Assembly (NCBI GenBank): GCA_947683425.1
Contig: CANTUQ010000031.1
Location: forward strand, 3,049,001 to 3,113,000
Length of the DNA stretch: 64,000 nucleotides
Reading direction: 5' to 3'
Source of the DNA: Excoecaria cochinchinensis
Lineage: Eukaryota; Streptophyta; Magnoliopsida; Malpighiales; Euphorbiaceae
This document shows, piece after piece, positions 23,418 to 34,552 of the stretch. The notes beneath the pieces are model-generated. The model saw only the letters and a program-made list of their open reading frames with translations, was not told where the DNA came from and ran no database searches. The stretch's first letter is position 1; the number at the start of each line of letters is the position of its first letter. Made by a program: the position numbers and the translations under genes.

Positions 23418-26400
23418 ATGGCATCATCAAACAACAATTTCTCATTGCGATCGGTCCTTGAAAAGGACAAATTGAATGGCACCAATTTCATTGACTGGTC
23501 TCGAAACTTGAGAATAGTGCTTAAGCAAGAGAAAAAGTCGTATGTTTTGGATGCACCCTTGCCTGTTGAACCTGGCAGGAACGCCACTGCGGTTCAAAAG
23601 GAAACTTTTGAGACCAAGAAGAGTGACTCCAATGATGTGACCTGTTTGATGCTGGCCACTATGGTGCCTGACTTGCAAAAGCAATTTATGGACCAAGAGG
23701 CTTATACGATCATGGTGCACCTAAAGGAGATGTTCCAAGAGCAAGCTCGTCACGAGAGATTTGTGACAACAAAGGCCTTGATTTCCTGTAAGATGGCTGC
23801 GGGTACTCCTGTTAGTACACATGTACTCAAGATAAAAGGGTATCTTGATACTCTATAAAAGCTTGAGGTACAAGTGCCAAAGGAATTGGCCACTGACTTG
23901 ATATTAGGATCATTGACTGATAATTATGATCCATTTGTAATGAATTATAACATGCATGCAATGAACAAGTCAGTCACTAAGATTCATGGGATGCTTAAGA
24001 ATGCTGAAGAGAACATTCGAAAGACCAATCCCATACTGATGGTTCAAGGGGGCATTAAGAAGGGACCGGCTAAGGGAAAAGGAAAGGGAAAGGCAAAACC
24101 CAAGAATGACCTGGCTCGGTTCAAGTCAAATGGGAGTGCACCTCAGGCCCAATCCAAGCCCAAGGCGCAAAAGCCCAAGGAGAGCGAGAGCACTTGCTTC
24201 CATTGCAACAAAATAGGGCATTGGAAGAAGAATTGTGCTCTCTTCAAGGAAGAACAAAAAAGGAATGGAGCCAAGGCGTCCAGTTCAGGTATTTTTGTTA
24301 TTGAAATTAACCTTTCTATTTCTACCACTTGGGTACTTGATACCGGTTGTGGTTCTCACATTTGTTCTAATGTGCAGGGGCTAAGAAATAGGTGGTTACT
24401 TGGGAAGAATGAAGTGAACCTCCGTGTGGGGAATGGAGCACGAGTTGCTGCCATGGAGATAGGCGACTATCAACTCACTTTACCTTCCGGACTTTGTTTA
24501 GTTTTGAAAAATTGTTATTATGTACCTGCTATGAGCAGAAACATTATTTCAGTTTCATTGTTGGATTTGGATGAATTTGATTTTGTTATTAAAAATGGCA
24601 ATGCTCATATTCGTCGCTAAGGCATTTCATATGGCAATGCCATGTTGCAAAATGGCCTTTATATCCTTGATTTACAAAACAAAGAGTCCATATACAACAT
24701 TAATACAAAGAGGGTTAAATCAAACGAATTGAACCCTACTTACTTCTGGCATTGTCGCTTGGGACATACAAACGAAAAACGCATTTCAAGACTCCACAAA
24801 ACTGGAGTACTTGGGTCATTCGACTTAGAGTCTTATGATACATGCGAGCCATGTTTGCATGGAAAAATGACAAAAAGTCCTTTTAATAAGAAAAGTGAGA
24901 GGACTAATGGCTTATTGGAACTAATACATACCGATGTATGTGGACCATTAAGTACACAAGCTAGAGGTGGTTTTAGCTACTTCGTAACGTTCACAGATGA
25001 CTTCAGTAGATATGGCTATGTCTATCTAATGAAGTATAAATCTGAAACTTTTGAGAAATTCAAAGTGTTTAAGAACGAAGTAGAAAAACAACTTGGCAAA
25101 AGTATAAAAGCGATTCGATCTGATAGAGGTGGCGAATACTTAAGCCAAGATTTTGACGGTCATCTAAAAGAGTGTGGTATTATTTCACAGCTCACTCCTC
25201 CTGGAACACCACAATGGAATGGTGTGTCCGAAAGGAGAAATCGAACTCTATTAGACATGGTTCGATCTATGATGAGGCAAGCAAATCTTCCTATCTTTTT
25301 TTGGGGCTATGCATTAGAAACTGCTACGTTTCTACTAAACCGTACTCCAACTAAAGCAGTTGAGAAGACACCATACGAGGTATGGACTGGGAAAGAACCC
25401 AATATGTCATTTCTTAGGATTTGGGGCTGTGAAGCACATGTTAAGAAATTAACATCTGACAAACTAGAGTCCAAATCCACTGTCTGCTTATTTGTGGGTT
25501 ATCCCAAAGAAACAAAGGGATACTACTTTTACTCACAAGCCGAGAACAAAGTATTTGTTGCTCGCAAGGCTGTTTTCTTGGAAAAGGAGTTCCTTCTCAA
25601 GAAAGATAGTGGGAGTAAAGTAGAACTTGGAGAAATTCAAGCGCCACAAATTCCTATAGAGGATGTGTTGGAAATGGGATCAAGTTCACAACCACTTGTG
25701 GAACAAGAACCCATTACACAAGTACCTAGAAGGTCCGGTAGGGTACGTCAGGAGATTCAGAGATATGGATTTCTAATCACTGACAGTAACACTATTGAGT
25801 TAGTAGATCGTGAGGATCCTACTACCTACCGAGAAGCTATTGAAAGCCCAAACTCGAAAAATTGGCTTGAAGCCATGAAATCCGAGATGCAATCAATGTA
25901 CGATAACCAGGTTTGGACCTTGGTTGATCCACCAGAAGGTGCTAAGGTAATTGAATGCAAGTGGCTATTTAAACTCAAAGATGATAAGACCTACAAAGGT
26001 AGACTAGTAGCAAAAGGTTTTCGACAAACTCATGGTGTAGACTATGATGAAACCTTTTCGCCTGTAGTCATGCTCAAATCCATTAGGATCTTGCTTGCCA
26101 TAGCTGCATATCATGATTATGAGATATGGCAAATGGATGTCAAAACTGCTTTCCTCAATGGAAATTTACTAGAGGAGGTGTATATGACACAGCCTGAGGG
26201 TTTTGTCAATCCCAAGCATCCTAAGAAGGTTTACAAGCTTCAGAAATCCATTTATGGTTTAAAGCAAGCATCCCGAAGTTGGAATCTTCATTTTGATGAG
26301 GCAGTCAAAGAATTTGACTTCATCAAGAACGAAGATGAGCCTTGTGTGCACAAGAAGGTTAGTGGGAACATAGTAGTATTTTTGGTCCTATATGTGGACG

Positions 26401-27381
26401 ACATCCTTCTCATTGGGAATGACATTCCAACATTGCAAATGGTTAAGCAATGGTTGGGGAAATGTTTCTCGATGAAAGACTTAGGAGAAGCTGAGACAAT
26501 ACTTGGTATTCGGATCTATAGAGACAGATCGAATCGGCTTTTGGGACTAAGTCAAGAAAAGTACATAGACAAAGTACTAAAGCGTTTTTGTATGGGAGAC
26601 TCAAAGAAAGGGTACATACCTTTGGCTTTGGGAGTTCCTTTGACTAAAGAACAGTGCCCTAAAACCAAAGAGGAAAGGGACAACATGAGTAGAATCCCAT
26701 ATGCATCTGCTATTGGATCTATAATGTACGCTATGTTATGTACTAGGTTGGATGTTGCTCATGCACTGAGTATAACCAGTAGGTTTCAGCAAGACCCTGG
26801 TGAAAAGCACTGGTCTGCTGTAAAAGGGATTCTAAAGTACCTACGAAGGACTAAGGATCACTTCTTGGTGTATGGTGGTCAGGAAGAGCTCGTCATACAA
26901 GGCTATGCCGATGCTACTTTTCAAACCAGCACTCAGGACTCAAGATCGCAATCTGGATTTGTTTTTATTTTAAACGGTGGTGCTGTCAGCTAGAGAAGCT
27001 CAAAGCAAGAGACCGTCGCCGACTCAACTACAGAATCTGAGTATATTGCAGCGAGTGAAACTGCAAAAGAGGCTGTTTGGATTAGAAATTTCATTTCTGG
27101 ATTAGGAGTTGTCCCAAACATCCTAGATCCATTAGAAATTTTTTTGTGACAACAACGAGGCCATTGCACAGGCCAAGGAGCCCCGGTCACACCAGAAATC
27201 CAAACACATACTCAGGAGGTACCACCTGATCAGAGAGATCATTGATCGTGGGGACGTCAAGGTTAGCAAGATAGCAAGTGAAAATAATGTAGCAGATCCT
27301 TTGACGAAACAGTTGCGTCCAAATCTGCACGAAACTCATTTGAGAGCATTCGGTCTTAGGGCTATGCCCAATTGGGACTAG
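23418..27381 (+). pseudogene. Copia gag-pol polyprotein, copy 1 (disabled)
   Basis: ATG at 23418 (MASSNNNFSLRSVLEKDKLN). Gag includes a CX2CX4HX4C knuckle (CFHCNKIGHWKKNC, about 24196-24237). Protease has WVLDTGCGSH (about 24330). Integrase has HCRLGH…CEPC, then D (HTDVCGPL), D (RSDRGGEY) and E (NGVSERRNR). RT has QMDVKTAFLNG (about 26130) and LYVDDILLIGND (about 26388-26423). RNase H begins at GYADATF. Compared with copy 2 there are stops at 23856 (TAA for GGA), 24618 (TAA for CAA) and 26991 (TAG for TGG). One extra T near 27140 shifts the frame. The original stop is TAG 27379-27381. The protein cannot be made in full. Confidence 0.93.
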
Positions 27382-27395
27382 TGCTAGTGGGAGAT
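27382..27395 (+). other. Polypurine tract of copia copy 1
   Basis: GCTAGTGGGAGAT immediately before the 3' LTR; identical in copy 2 (minus strand, 54014-54026). Confidence 0.75.
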
Positions 27396-29127
27396 TGTTA
27401 GTGTTAGCCCTAGCCCCAATACATTGTAATAAAACACTTTAGCTAATAAATGAGGCATTTGTTTTATCCATTGTATTCCTGTGCATGTCAATTGATAGAA
27501 CTATCCAAGAATGTTGTTTCGGTTTAAGTTATCATGTGTGAGGCACATGGTTGTAAGACCTTGAAACAAATGAGACTTCATTCTAAATATCCCTAGTCAG
27601 TCATTGTTATGGGAATAACAAATGAATTAAGACTAGTATGCTCTCTCTGATAAGTTGGGTTCGGTCTTACGGAACATAAGGACAATAGTGTCAATCAGAG
27701 ATCATAGATACATGTTGAAAACATGGTATCTGGATTCGATCCGTTCATGAGAACACTACATGGTATGAGTCATAAGTGTTTCTCATATGCAAGTTTTGTA
27801 TCGAAGTTCTTAGACCTGAAATCTCTATGAAACTCTTCATGAATTACTATATACTTTGACATACACCTAACGTACTTGTAACAGAGTGACTAGTATGGGT
27901 ATGCTTGGGTATACATTGATTCATGTCAGAGAGCATGAGAGAAGTGAAGGGATTACCCCTCTCTATAAGAGAGAAAATATCATCGGCCACTTGATCAGTG
28001 AACTGAGAAGTGTATGGCCATACCGAGATGAAATAATGAGTAACCATTATTTATCTGAGAGTTCAGTGTCACTGGAATATCAAGAAAGGAATTAACTTAC
28101 ATATAAGGATGACTAGTTCCATGCCTTATATTAATTCTTATATTTATGGGTAAGGGACTATGCAAAATTGCATTAGGTCACTAAATGCCATTTGCATTTT
28201 CATTTAATTTGGAATGCTATAATATCTTGCTAGAGAATATATATAGCCTTTGAATTAATTCATTAATTCATTGCCAACATTAAATGGACCTATAGGATCG
28301 CACACAAAGTATTGGGCTTAAAATATTTAAATAATGTATTGGGCATTAATTTGGGTTTTAATTAAAGTCAAATTAATGTATGTAATGGGTATTAAAATTG
28401 CTATTGGACCTTGGCCCATGAGAGAGGAGAAATTCGGCCCACATGATTTAATTTCAATTAATTAATTATATGATTAAGTTAATTGAGTATTAAATCCTAA
28501 TTTGAATTTTAAATTCAAAAGGGTTTAAACTAATATTTGTTACTTATCTCTAGGAAGTGTTTAAGATTGAATAAACTATCTTAAGGTAGTAAAATTCATA
28601 TTAAAGACTTGCCATAAGATAAGGATAGATATTGGAAAAGGATAAAAAAACTAGGAGAGGTGGTGTAGAGAGAGACTTCTCTTTCTCACTCTCAAATTTT
28701 TCTTTTGGCCGATTTTCACAAGGGGTTTTTCTTTTCTTGTTTTCTGAGGTTATGAGGCATGAATAGCACCTAAAGGAAAGAAAAGAAAAAAGCTTGTAGC
28801 TTCAATCCTTGCCATTACACAATACTAATAATTGAGAGCTAGCAATCTCGGTTTTAAGCCTTGCTTGCAAGTGTGTGTGTGAACATAGAGAGGATTGGCA
28901 TAAAGGCTATTCCTTGGCATTGGTGGTGAAGATTAAAGGTGGACAAACTCATCTTAGTTGCTGATCATCATCAAACTCAATTTGGAATAGGCATCTAAAG
29001 TTGTAAGTTTTAAAACCCTAAAAGTGCATGTTTCGATTCTTGTTATGGAATTGCTTGGCATGTATGATCTAATTTCGATGTTTTCCGCTGCGTGATTATC
29101 ATATTCATATCATGTCATATTCCATCA
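27396..29127 (+). repeat. 3' LTR of copia copy 1
   Basis: 1732 bp, nearly identical to 19919-21649. Differences seen include G/A at about 27848, G/T at about 28139, G/A at about 28329, C/T at about 28358, T/C at about 28454, A/G at about 28538 and one extra A near 28650. Confidence 0.93.
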
Positions 29128-29345
29128 CAGCCTGTGCGGTGCGAGGTGCAGTGTCTCTAACTCCAACCTCTGTTGCGATCCATTCTATCTCGTGTGTCCC
29201 GTTGCCCTCATCTCGGCATGCGCGGTGACTAATCTATCCTGCTAGCCTCATCTCAGCCTATGTGGTGTTTGATTGATATTGCTAGTCCTGTCTAGGCTTG
29301 CGAACTTTCCTTACTAACCCCCATCCAATCTGCAAGGTACGATTC
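29128..29345. repeat. 3' UTR of element I-F, right of copia copy 1 (single units of repeat Y)
   Basis: Continues the host sequence after the TSD. Phrases CTCATCTCGGCATGCGCGG and CTAACCCCCATCCAATCTGCAAGG match the monomer amplified in the other Tat element at 46490-47530, but here it is present about once. Confidence 0.6.
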
Positions 29346-29779
29346 TGATATGTTGATTCTCATCTAATATTGAATGTAATCTTGAAGGACATAATGTTTA
29401 ATCTATTTATCCTTCCTTTTGACTGCTGGTCATTCTCGAATTGGTGTAAAACTATGTTCCTGTATTGTAAGAGATTCTTGTTAATTCTCGCGCCAATTAA
29501 CTTGATTGGTAGATTTATGAACATTTTTATGCTGCCCTTTATTATTTATCATCCTTTTACCATATGATCAATTATCTTTTTCTTTTTTTAATAAAGTTAA
29601 ATCATGAAGAAATAACATGCACATTTAACAGGTTAACCATAAATGTTTTTCCATTAAGAGGTTAAATTTTGTACAATATACAGATGTGATTACAATAAAA
29701 GAATAAATACAAAGCTAGAAGAACTCCCTGAATAGTCTATAATGGCAAATAATCTAAGGGTTTCTCTGGATTATCATCA
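29346..29779. other. AT-rich spacer, no feature recognised
   Basis: Between the 3' UTR repeat and the end of the Athila-like ORF. No convincing ORF or repeat was seen. It may be the 3' UTR of that ORF. Confidence 0.4.
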
Positions 29780-31749
29780 TCATCTGATAGATGAACCGGC
29801 TGGCCTTGTGATGAAGAAGCAGAGGGTCTCGAATCTAGATCAGATGGCTGACTGGGAGGGGCTGATGGTCTGGCCTACTGAGCAGCCGAGGCTCTGGCCT
29901 GCCGCTGGTATCTAGTAGGTACAGCCACCGGTACGGATAACGGCTATGCTCTTGCTGGGTCCTATTGCTGGAACTGGACCTGAACATACCCATCAAGAAA
30001 AGGCTATGCACATACCGTCATGAACTGCAGCGTATCAGTGACGGCCCCCCTAACTCTCTGAAAGCATCGCCCAGGCGAAGGGTCTGATCTGTAGAGGTTA
30101 TCCCCATATTCCTCAGCCTATCCTTTGTTTGCTCTCTAAACTCTCGCATGGACTGGGCGATGGGAGGTATGGCACCCTCTAGGACCTGGATCCTGAATCT
30201 GAGAGCGTCAACTGACTCATCCACCATCTGTACAGATGCATCTATCCTCTGGGTCGCCTCATCCTGGGAGGCCCTCATCTCCTGCCTCAACTGACCTACG
30301 AGTCTCTCCTGCTCTTGTCTCAAATAGTCGATAAGCCTCCCCTGCTCCTGGATGATACCCTGCTGCTAATCCAGCCGCTCTAAAATGACTCTATCTTGCT
30401 CCCCGAGCTACCCGAGAAGGGCCCTATCTCTCTCCTCCTGTCTGTGCTCAAAGGATGCGAACACAGAGGTCAAAATCGTAGTAAAATCTGGCTGTGCCGG
30501 GTGAGTCGATGGTGTGGATGGAGGGGGAGCTGACTCTGGTGCCCGCTCTGGAGGTGGAGCTGTAGAAGTAGATGCCCCCGGTTCCCCTGCTCTAGCATAT
30601 GGACTGAATCTCTCAGGTGCCCGATGAGCTGTCCGCTGTACTCTCGATGGCGGAGGAGGAGTAGGACTCTGTACTCTCTGCACCGAAGGAGTACCAAGCA
30701 AGTCATCCAGGGTGAACTCAATCCCCATGTCAGAAGGTGTACTCGGATGCTCCTCCTCGTGCTGTGGCTGCGGGGGCTGACCCTCCTAGTGCTGCTGGGG
30801 CTCGAGAGGTTGGTCCTCCTGGTGCTGTGGATGCTCGAGAGGCTGCTGCTCCATCTGAGGCTGCTCCTGAGGTTGCTCCTCTATTGGCTCTAGTGAGGGC
30901 AGGCTAAATGCACGTCTGGTGTCATGAATAATGCGGAGTCTATATGCCTCAGCTTGACCCGGTATCGGTAATATCATAGCCATCGTAATAGCTGCCGGAG
31001 AGTCTACATAAATACTCTCCTCCAAGGCACGCCCAAGGATATCTAGACCGACACCCAAACTCAAAAGTAGTCTAGTAATAACCCCACCAACTAGATACTC
31101 TCACCAGGTTAACCAAAATCTCATGGCTGATGTTGAGCCACTGGCCTGCCACCATGGCCCACAAACTCCAAATCTCTGGGGCATTGAGAGACCCCGGGTT
31201 ACCAGCTCGTCCTAGATAAGAGCTGGATAAAACCCTGTGAACATAGCAAAGGGCCTGTGATGAGAGTACCGTGCTCTTTGCCGTATCATGGTCATACGGC
31301 ACTCCCGATAAGGCAATGGCCGCCCAGTGGTGGCATCTAACTGCTCTCTAGGGCACTATAACATCCTACCCAAGTAGAAGCCCCATAGCCTGTGCAAATC
31401 GCAGACGGATAATGGTATACTGGTGGCCCTTTATCCAAAACTATATGACACCCTCCTCTGTGTGGGACCTCTGGTACCCCTCGTACTGTAATGTAGCAAG
31501 GAACTACCGAACTATCTCTGGATGAGTCTGAAAAGCAGGCGTCAGAAACATAGTCCATCCTGCACCCGCCATCAGAGCATCAACCTCGTCTTCCATCCCT
31601 AGAGCCTCGAGGAATGGCCTAGAGATAAAGCGGCTAGCTCAGAACTGCACCTCAGCCAACGCTGTATACCTCTTTCTGGCCTCGGCACTCATCCAATCCG
31701 GGGCCTGAGGCTCAGGCTGATCGTGCGGAGCGTATCGTCGCGGTGGCAT
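29780..31749 (-). pseudogene. Extra ORF in Tat element, Athila ORF1-like domain
   Basis: Probable start ATG at 31749 (MPPRRYAPHDQPEP, WMSAEARKRYTALAEVQF). The same frame, ignoring stops, continues with FISRPFLEALGMEDEVDAL…AGW, then IKGHQYTI…RFAQAMGLLLG, then LSSQALCYVHRVLSSSYLGR and SLWAMVAGQWLNISHEIL. That order of motifs resembles the N-terminal domain of Athila-type ORF1/gag proteins (family recognition by eye). A frameshift near 31066 leads into a Pro/Gln-rich stretch and then a likely coiled coil (RQEQERLVGQLRQEMRASQ, about 30260-30320). Stops at about 31636, 31529, 31472, 31388, 31373 and 31072 are mostly TAG. It lies downstream of integrase in sense orientation. Extra ORFs in this position are reported for Tat/Athila lineages; the function is unknown. 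Confidence 0.6.
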
Positions 31750-32439
31750 CCTGGAAATAAAGTAAACAGTTAGTTTGACATCGTAATCATAAACGAAAAA
31801 AATTAGGCAGCATTCTGGCAGGGATGAGTCTATACCGAAAGGATTAAAAAAATTTGGGCAGCACCCCGGTAAGGGTGTGCCCAACCTCCTGCATGAGAAA
31901 ACAAAAAAAGAAAAAGGGACAGGCCTCAGGCCCCAAGCAATAGTGCAACATTTTTAGATTTGCTTCATTTTTCTAATTCTTAGTACTGGTTCGAATGTGC
32001 ATGCATTCCTAAGGCCAGGTCTGTACATCTAACTAAAAAAATAAATATGCGTCAATTATTAATTGTTCTCAAAACAGTATATATGCATGCATTTTATCTC
32101 AACTGAAGAATAACATATTATTTATTCTATGTGTTAATTCATGCGCTTAAAGAACATAAAAAAAAACATAACATTAACTAAACAATGAAATTCCAACTTA
32201 AGCAACAACAACTAAAATCAATTAACAAGGCTCCTAATTACACTAATCCAAAAAATGAAAATTACATTACCCATAATAAGATAAATAAATAAATAATAAG
32301 AAAAATAGAAGAATTTTACTAACCTGGAAATTGAGACTCAATGAAGAAGAAAGGACAAGACACTGGTGCAAAGAAAACTAACCGAAAAGGTAAAAACGAA
32401 AAAAATGCAACTGAAAAGGAAGGGAAGAGCATCGGTGTG
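31750..32439. other. AT-rich presumed 5' UTR of the Athila-like ORF
   Basis: No ORF is supported. It runs from the minus-strand ATG (31749) back to the promoter-like block. GGCAGC-(A/C)(T/C)(T/C)CTGGCAGGGATGAG and GGCAGCACCCCGGTAAGGGTG at about 31806 and 31857 form a short direct-repeat-like pair. An intron is possible but not demonstrated. Confidence 0.4.
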
Positions 32440-32816
32440 AAGAAAAGAGAAAAGAAAGTGATAGTCCATCGGTACTAGCGTCTTTATATAGAATTTAAGT
32501 ACCGACGGGCTTTCTGTCTCTATAGCGACAGACGGGCATGCCGTCTGTCTTTCCAGATTCCGCTTTTTACCCTTCATTAATTACCTAATTAATGCACGTG
32601 ATGATGCAAAGATCTGCCAAGTGGAAAATTACAGACGGGATAACCGTCTGAGTGAGGGATGGGCTAGCCGTCGGTATACCAATCCTATAAAGTTCACCAT
32701 TTTCTAAGATTCCGTGCCTTTTCTCTCATTTTAGCTTCATAACAGGCTCTTTTCTCAAGTTTTTCCTCTTTTCCTTCTTTATTTCCTTTAGCGACTTCGA
32801 TTTTAGCCCCTGAGGA
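32440..32816. promoter_or_regulatory. Candidate bidirectional promoter between two extra ORFs
   Basis: Two divergent ORFs flank this block: minus-strand ATG 31749 and plus-strand ATG 32817. A minus-strand TATA (TATATAAAGA, 32481-32490) and a plus-strand TATA (CTATAAAG, 32685-32692) face outward. Between them are perfect inverted repeats: GACAGACGG (32527-32535) with CCGTCTGTC (32541-32549), and CAGACGG-GATAA-CCGTCTG (32632-32650). Related ACCGACGGGC and GCCGTCGG units also occur. The same GACGGG/CCGTC vocabulary fills the U3 of LTRs I and E. Bidirectional activity is inferred. Confidence 0.6.
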
Positions 32817-34166
32817 ATGAATTCTCCTCTTCTTCCCAAAATGCACCGTATCTTAGACGATGCTCAAACTTGGGAAAATAGCACCCTTGCCCCCCTTTCT
32901 GGGCTGAGATTTTTACGAAGAGTCCAGATAGACCACAACATTCTTTTAGCTGCGACCCACTTCTGGGACCCTCGTTTTCATGTTTTCAGGTTCACCTACC
33001 AGGAAATATGTCCCCTGCTTGAAGAACTTGTTGCTATTGTCAGGAGTTGGTATCCTCCTAGTGCTTTGCCCTGCGTTCCTCGCTGTGGTTTGGTTCAACC
33101 TCGGGATATTGCACTGTCCTTAAGTATAGCTCCTTCTAACGCGGCTCGTCTAGTTCCTTAGGGCCCTGTATTTGCCTTAGAACCTCTGATTGAAGCACTG
33201 GATGAATTCTCTAACCTTCCTTCATACAACGTAAGTGTCATCTTTCCTTTCTGTCTGATGAAGTATATGATTGTGACTTCAGAGGAGTTGCTTGGAGACC
33301 CTTGTTTGTTTGGAATTTTGGACCATTTTCACCATGGGCTGACCCCTTTCCCACTTACTCTGGCTGAGACTATCTTGGGTTTGGACTATGTACGTGCCAG
33401 GCCTACCACTTCATTCTCTGGGAGCCCCTTATTACTCCAGGTACGTCATTGTTTTAAAAGGTAGTGCGTCCCTTGTGGATTTTCACACTAGCTTTTCTTA
33501 GCTGGAAGTGCATCCTTTCAGATTTTCACACAACCCTATGCCTAATTTTTGCCAGAAGTAAATCCAACTTACTCCCGCGGCTTTTCTTTGCCTTTTATCT
33601 TATTTTCTTTGGCTTTTATTTTTCCTTGCTTCTTCTTTCAGATTTGGTTGCAAGAGAAATTGAAGCTGCTGTCAGAGCCTCCTCCTAGGGTCATTAGTCA
33701 GTACTCTACGAAGCATTTTCTTCCTTGCCGGCGTCTGTACCTACCTGGGACCCCTGGCGAAGGCATTACCAGATTCAGTGAGATATCAGATGAGGATATT
33801 AGCTTCATGCACGCTTGGCTTCCCTTATCCAGTGTAGTTATTGATGGGTCTTCAGGATGCATTGCCCTATGCGGGCTTTATGAGGCAACCTTCTATATCA
33901 CGGCCTGCTGCTCTCGTCAACTTGGAATGACTCAAGATGTGGTGAGACTCCCTCTATCCTTTCAAGGTGGAGTCCTTTCTGCGGCTTTTGCCTCCCGCTA
34001 TCATGAGCTCTGGAGCCAACTTCCATTGAAGACTATCATACCTCCCTTCGGGAACCACTATGCCACCTCTACCAGCGCGTACAAGAGGTGGATACTTAGC
34101 CCGTCATCTGATAACCAAACACGGCGACTGAGGCATTTGGCTAGCGAGAGTAGCAGTAGGGCATAG
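32817..34166 (+). pseudogene. Antisense extra ORF, plant-mobile-domain/DUF7745-like, with an intron
   Basis: ATG 32817. The first part contains LSGLRFLRRVQIDHN and FWDPRFHVFRFTYQEICPLLEEL, the WDP…H-x-F-x-F…E-E pattern of plant mobile domain/DUF7745 proteins. An in-frame TAG at 33159 interrupts it; the frame then continues through LFGILDHFHHGLTPFPLTLAETILG. A GT-AG intron fits at 33441-33641 (CAG|GTACGT…TTTCTTTCAG|ATT). It is phase 0 on both sides and joins to IWLQEKLKLLSEPPPRVI. The 3' exon ends at TAG 34164-34166. The 3' exon and acceptor recur in the other Tat element (50101-50390). It is transcribed against pol and ends tail-to-tail with it. Function unknown. Confidence 0.65.
33441..33641 (+). 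other. Predicted intron in the antisense ORF
   Basis: 201 bp, donor CAG|GTACGT, T-rich acceptor TTTCTTTCAG, codon phase 0 at both ends. The acceptor region is conserved at 50101-50110. The intron body is conserved too (GTAGTGCGTC, GTGGATTTTCACACTAGC). Confidence 0.6.
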
Positions 34167-34552
34167 TTTAGTTTTACATGCATTTTGAACAATATGTTTC
34201 TTTTTAAAGCAGAATTGGACAACGATGTAAATGAATAAGTCAAGTCTTATTTTATTTCACAGCATTGTGTATATTTCAGTATGATTTCAACATACATGAT
34301 CATTTTTTACACTAATTCAATTATGCAAGACTACATTCATTCATGGAATCAAATCTTGATAGCATTAGCTCCCGTTACCAATCATCCCTCTCGGGTTTTC
34401 ACGACTGAATATTTTCTCTCAAGCCTCTAATTTTTGCCCAGGATGCCTTTTTTTGGTTTTCACCCTGACGAGGCACCCAATTTTAGCAAGGCTGCCTTTT
34501 TTCGGTTTTTGACCCGCGGGGCTTTTATTCTCTTCTTTTGATTTTATTGTCT
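34167..34552. other. Spacer between convergent antisense ORF and pol
   Basis: No ORF. The block AAGCCTCTAATTTTTGCCCAGG…GACGAGGCA (about 34417-34470) is conserved in the second Tat element at about 50888-50940. Both transcripts probably terminate or overlap here (inference). Confidence 0.45.

Larger units (their letters stand above)
19914..29132 (+). mobile_element. Ty1/copia element, copy 1, TSD CAGCC
   Basis: LTRs at 19919-21649 and 27396-29127 (about 1.73 kb each), flanked by CAGCC at 19914-19918 and 29128-29132. Domain order gag-protease-integrase-RT-RNase H is copia. Long LTRs and a long leader suggest the Tork/Angela side of the superfamily (tentative). The paired LTRs differ at about seven positions by eye, so the insertion is young. 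The gag-pol frame is nonetheless interrupted. It is inserted in the 3' UTR of element I-F and is in opposite orientation to copy 2 at 52332-61465. Confidence 0.93.

Noticed and set aside
33231..33282. A 52-bp intron (AAC|GTAAGTG…CTTCAG) in the antisense ORF
   Set aside because: It is shorter than normal plant introns, and the frame reads through without it.
32817..34166. Host gene for the DUF7745/plant-mobile-domain-like ORF
   Set aside because: A relic with the same exon and intron lies in the equivalent place of a second Tat element, so it is part of the retrotransposon.
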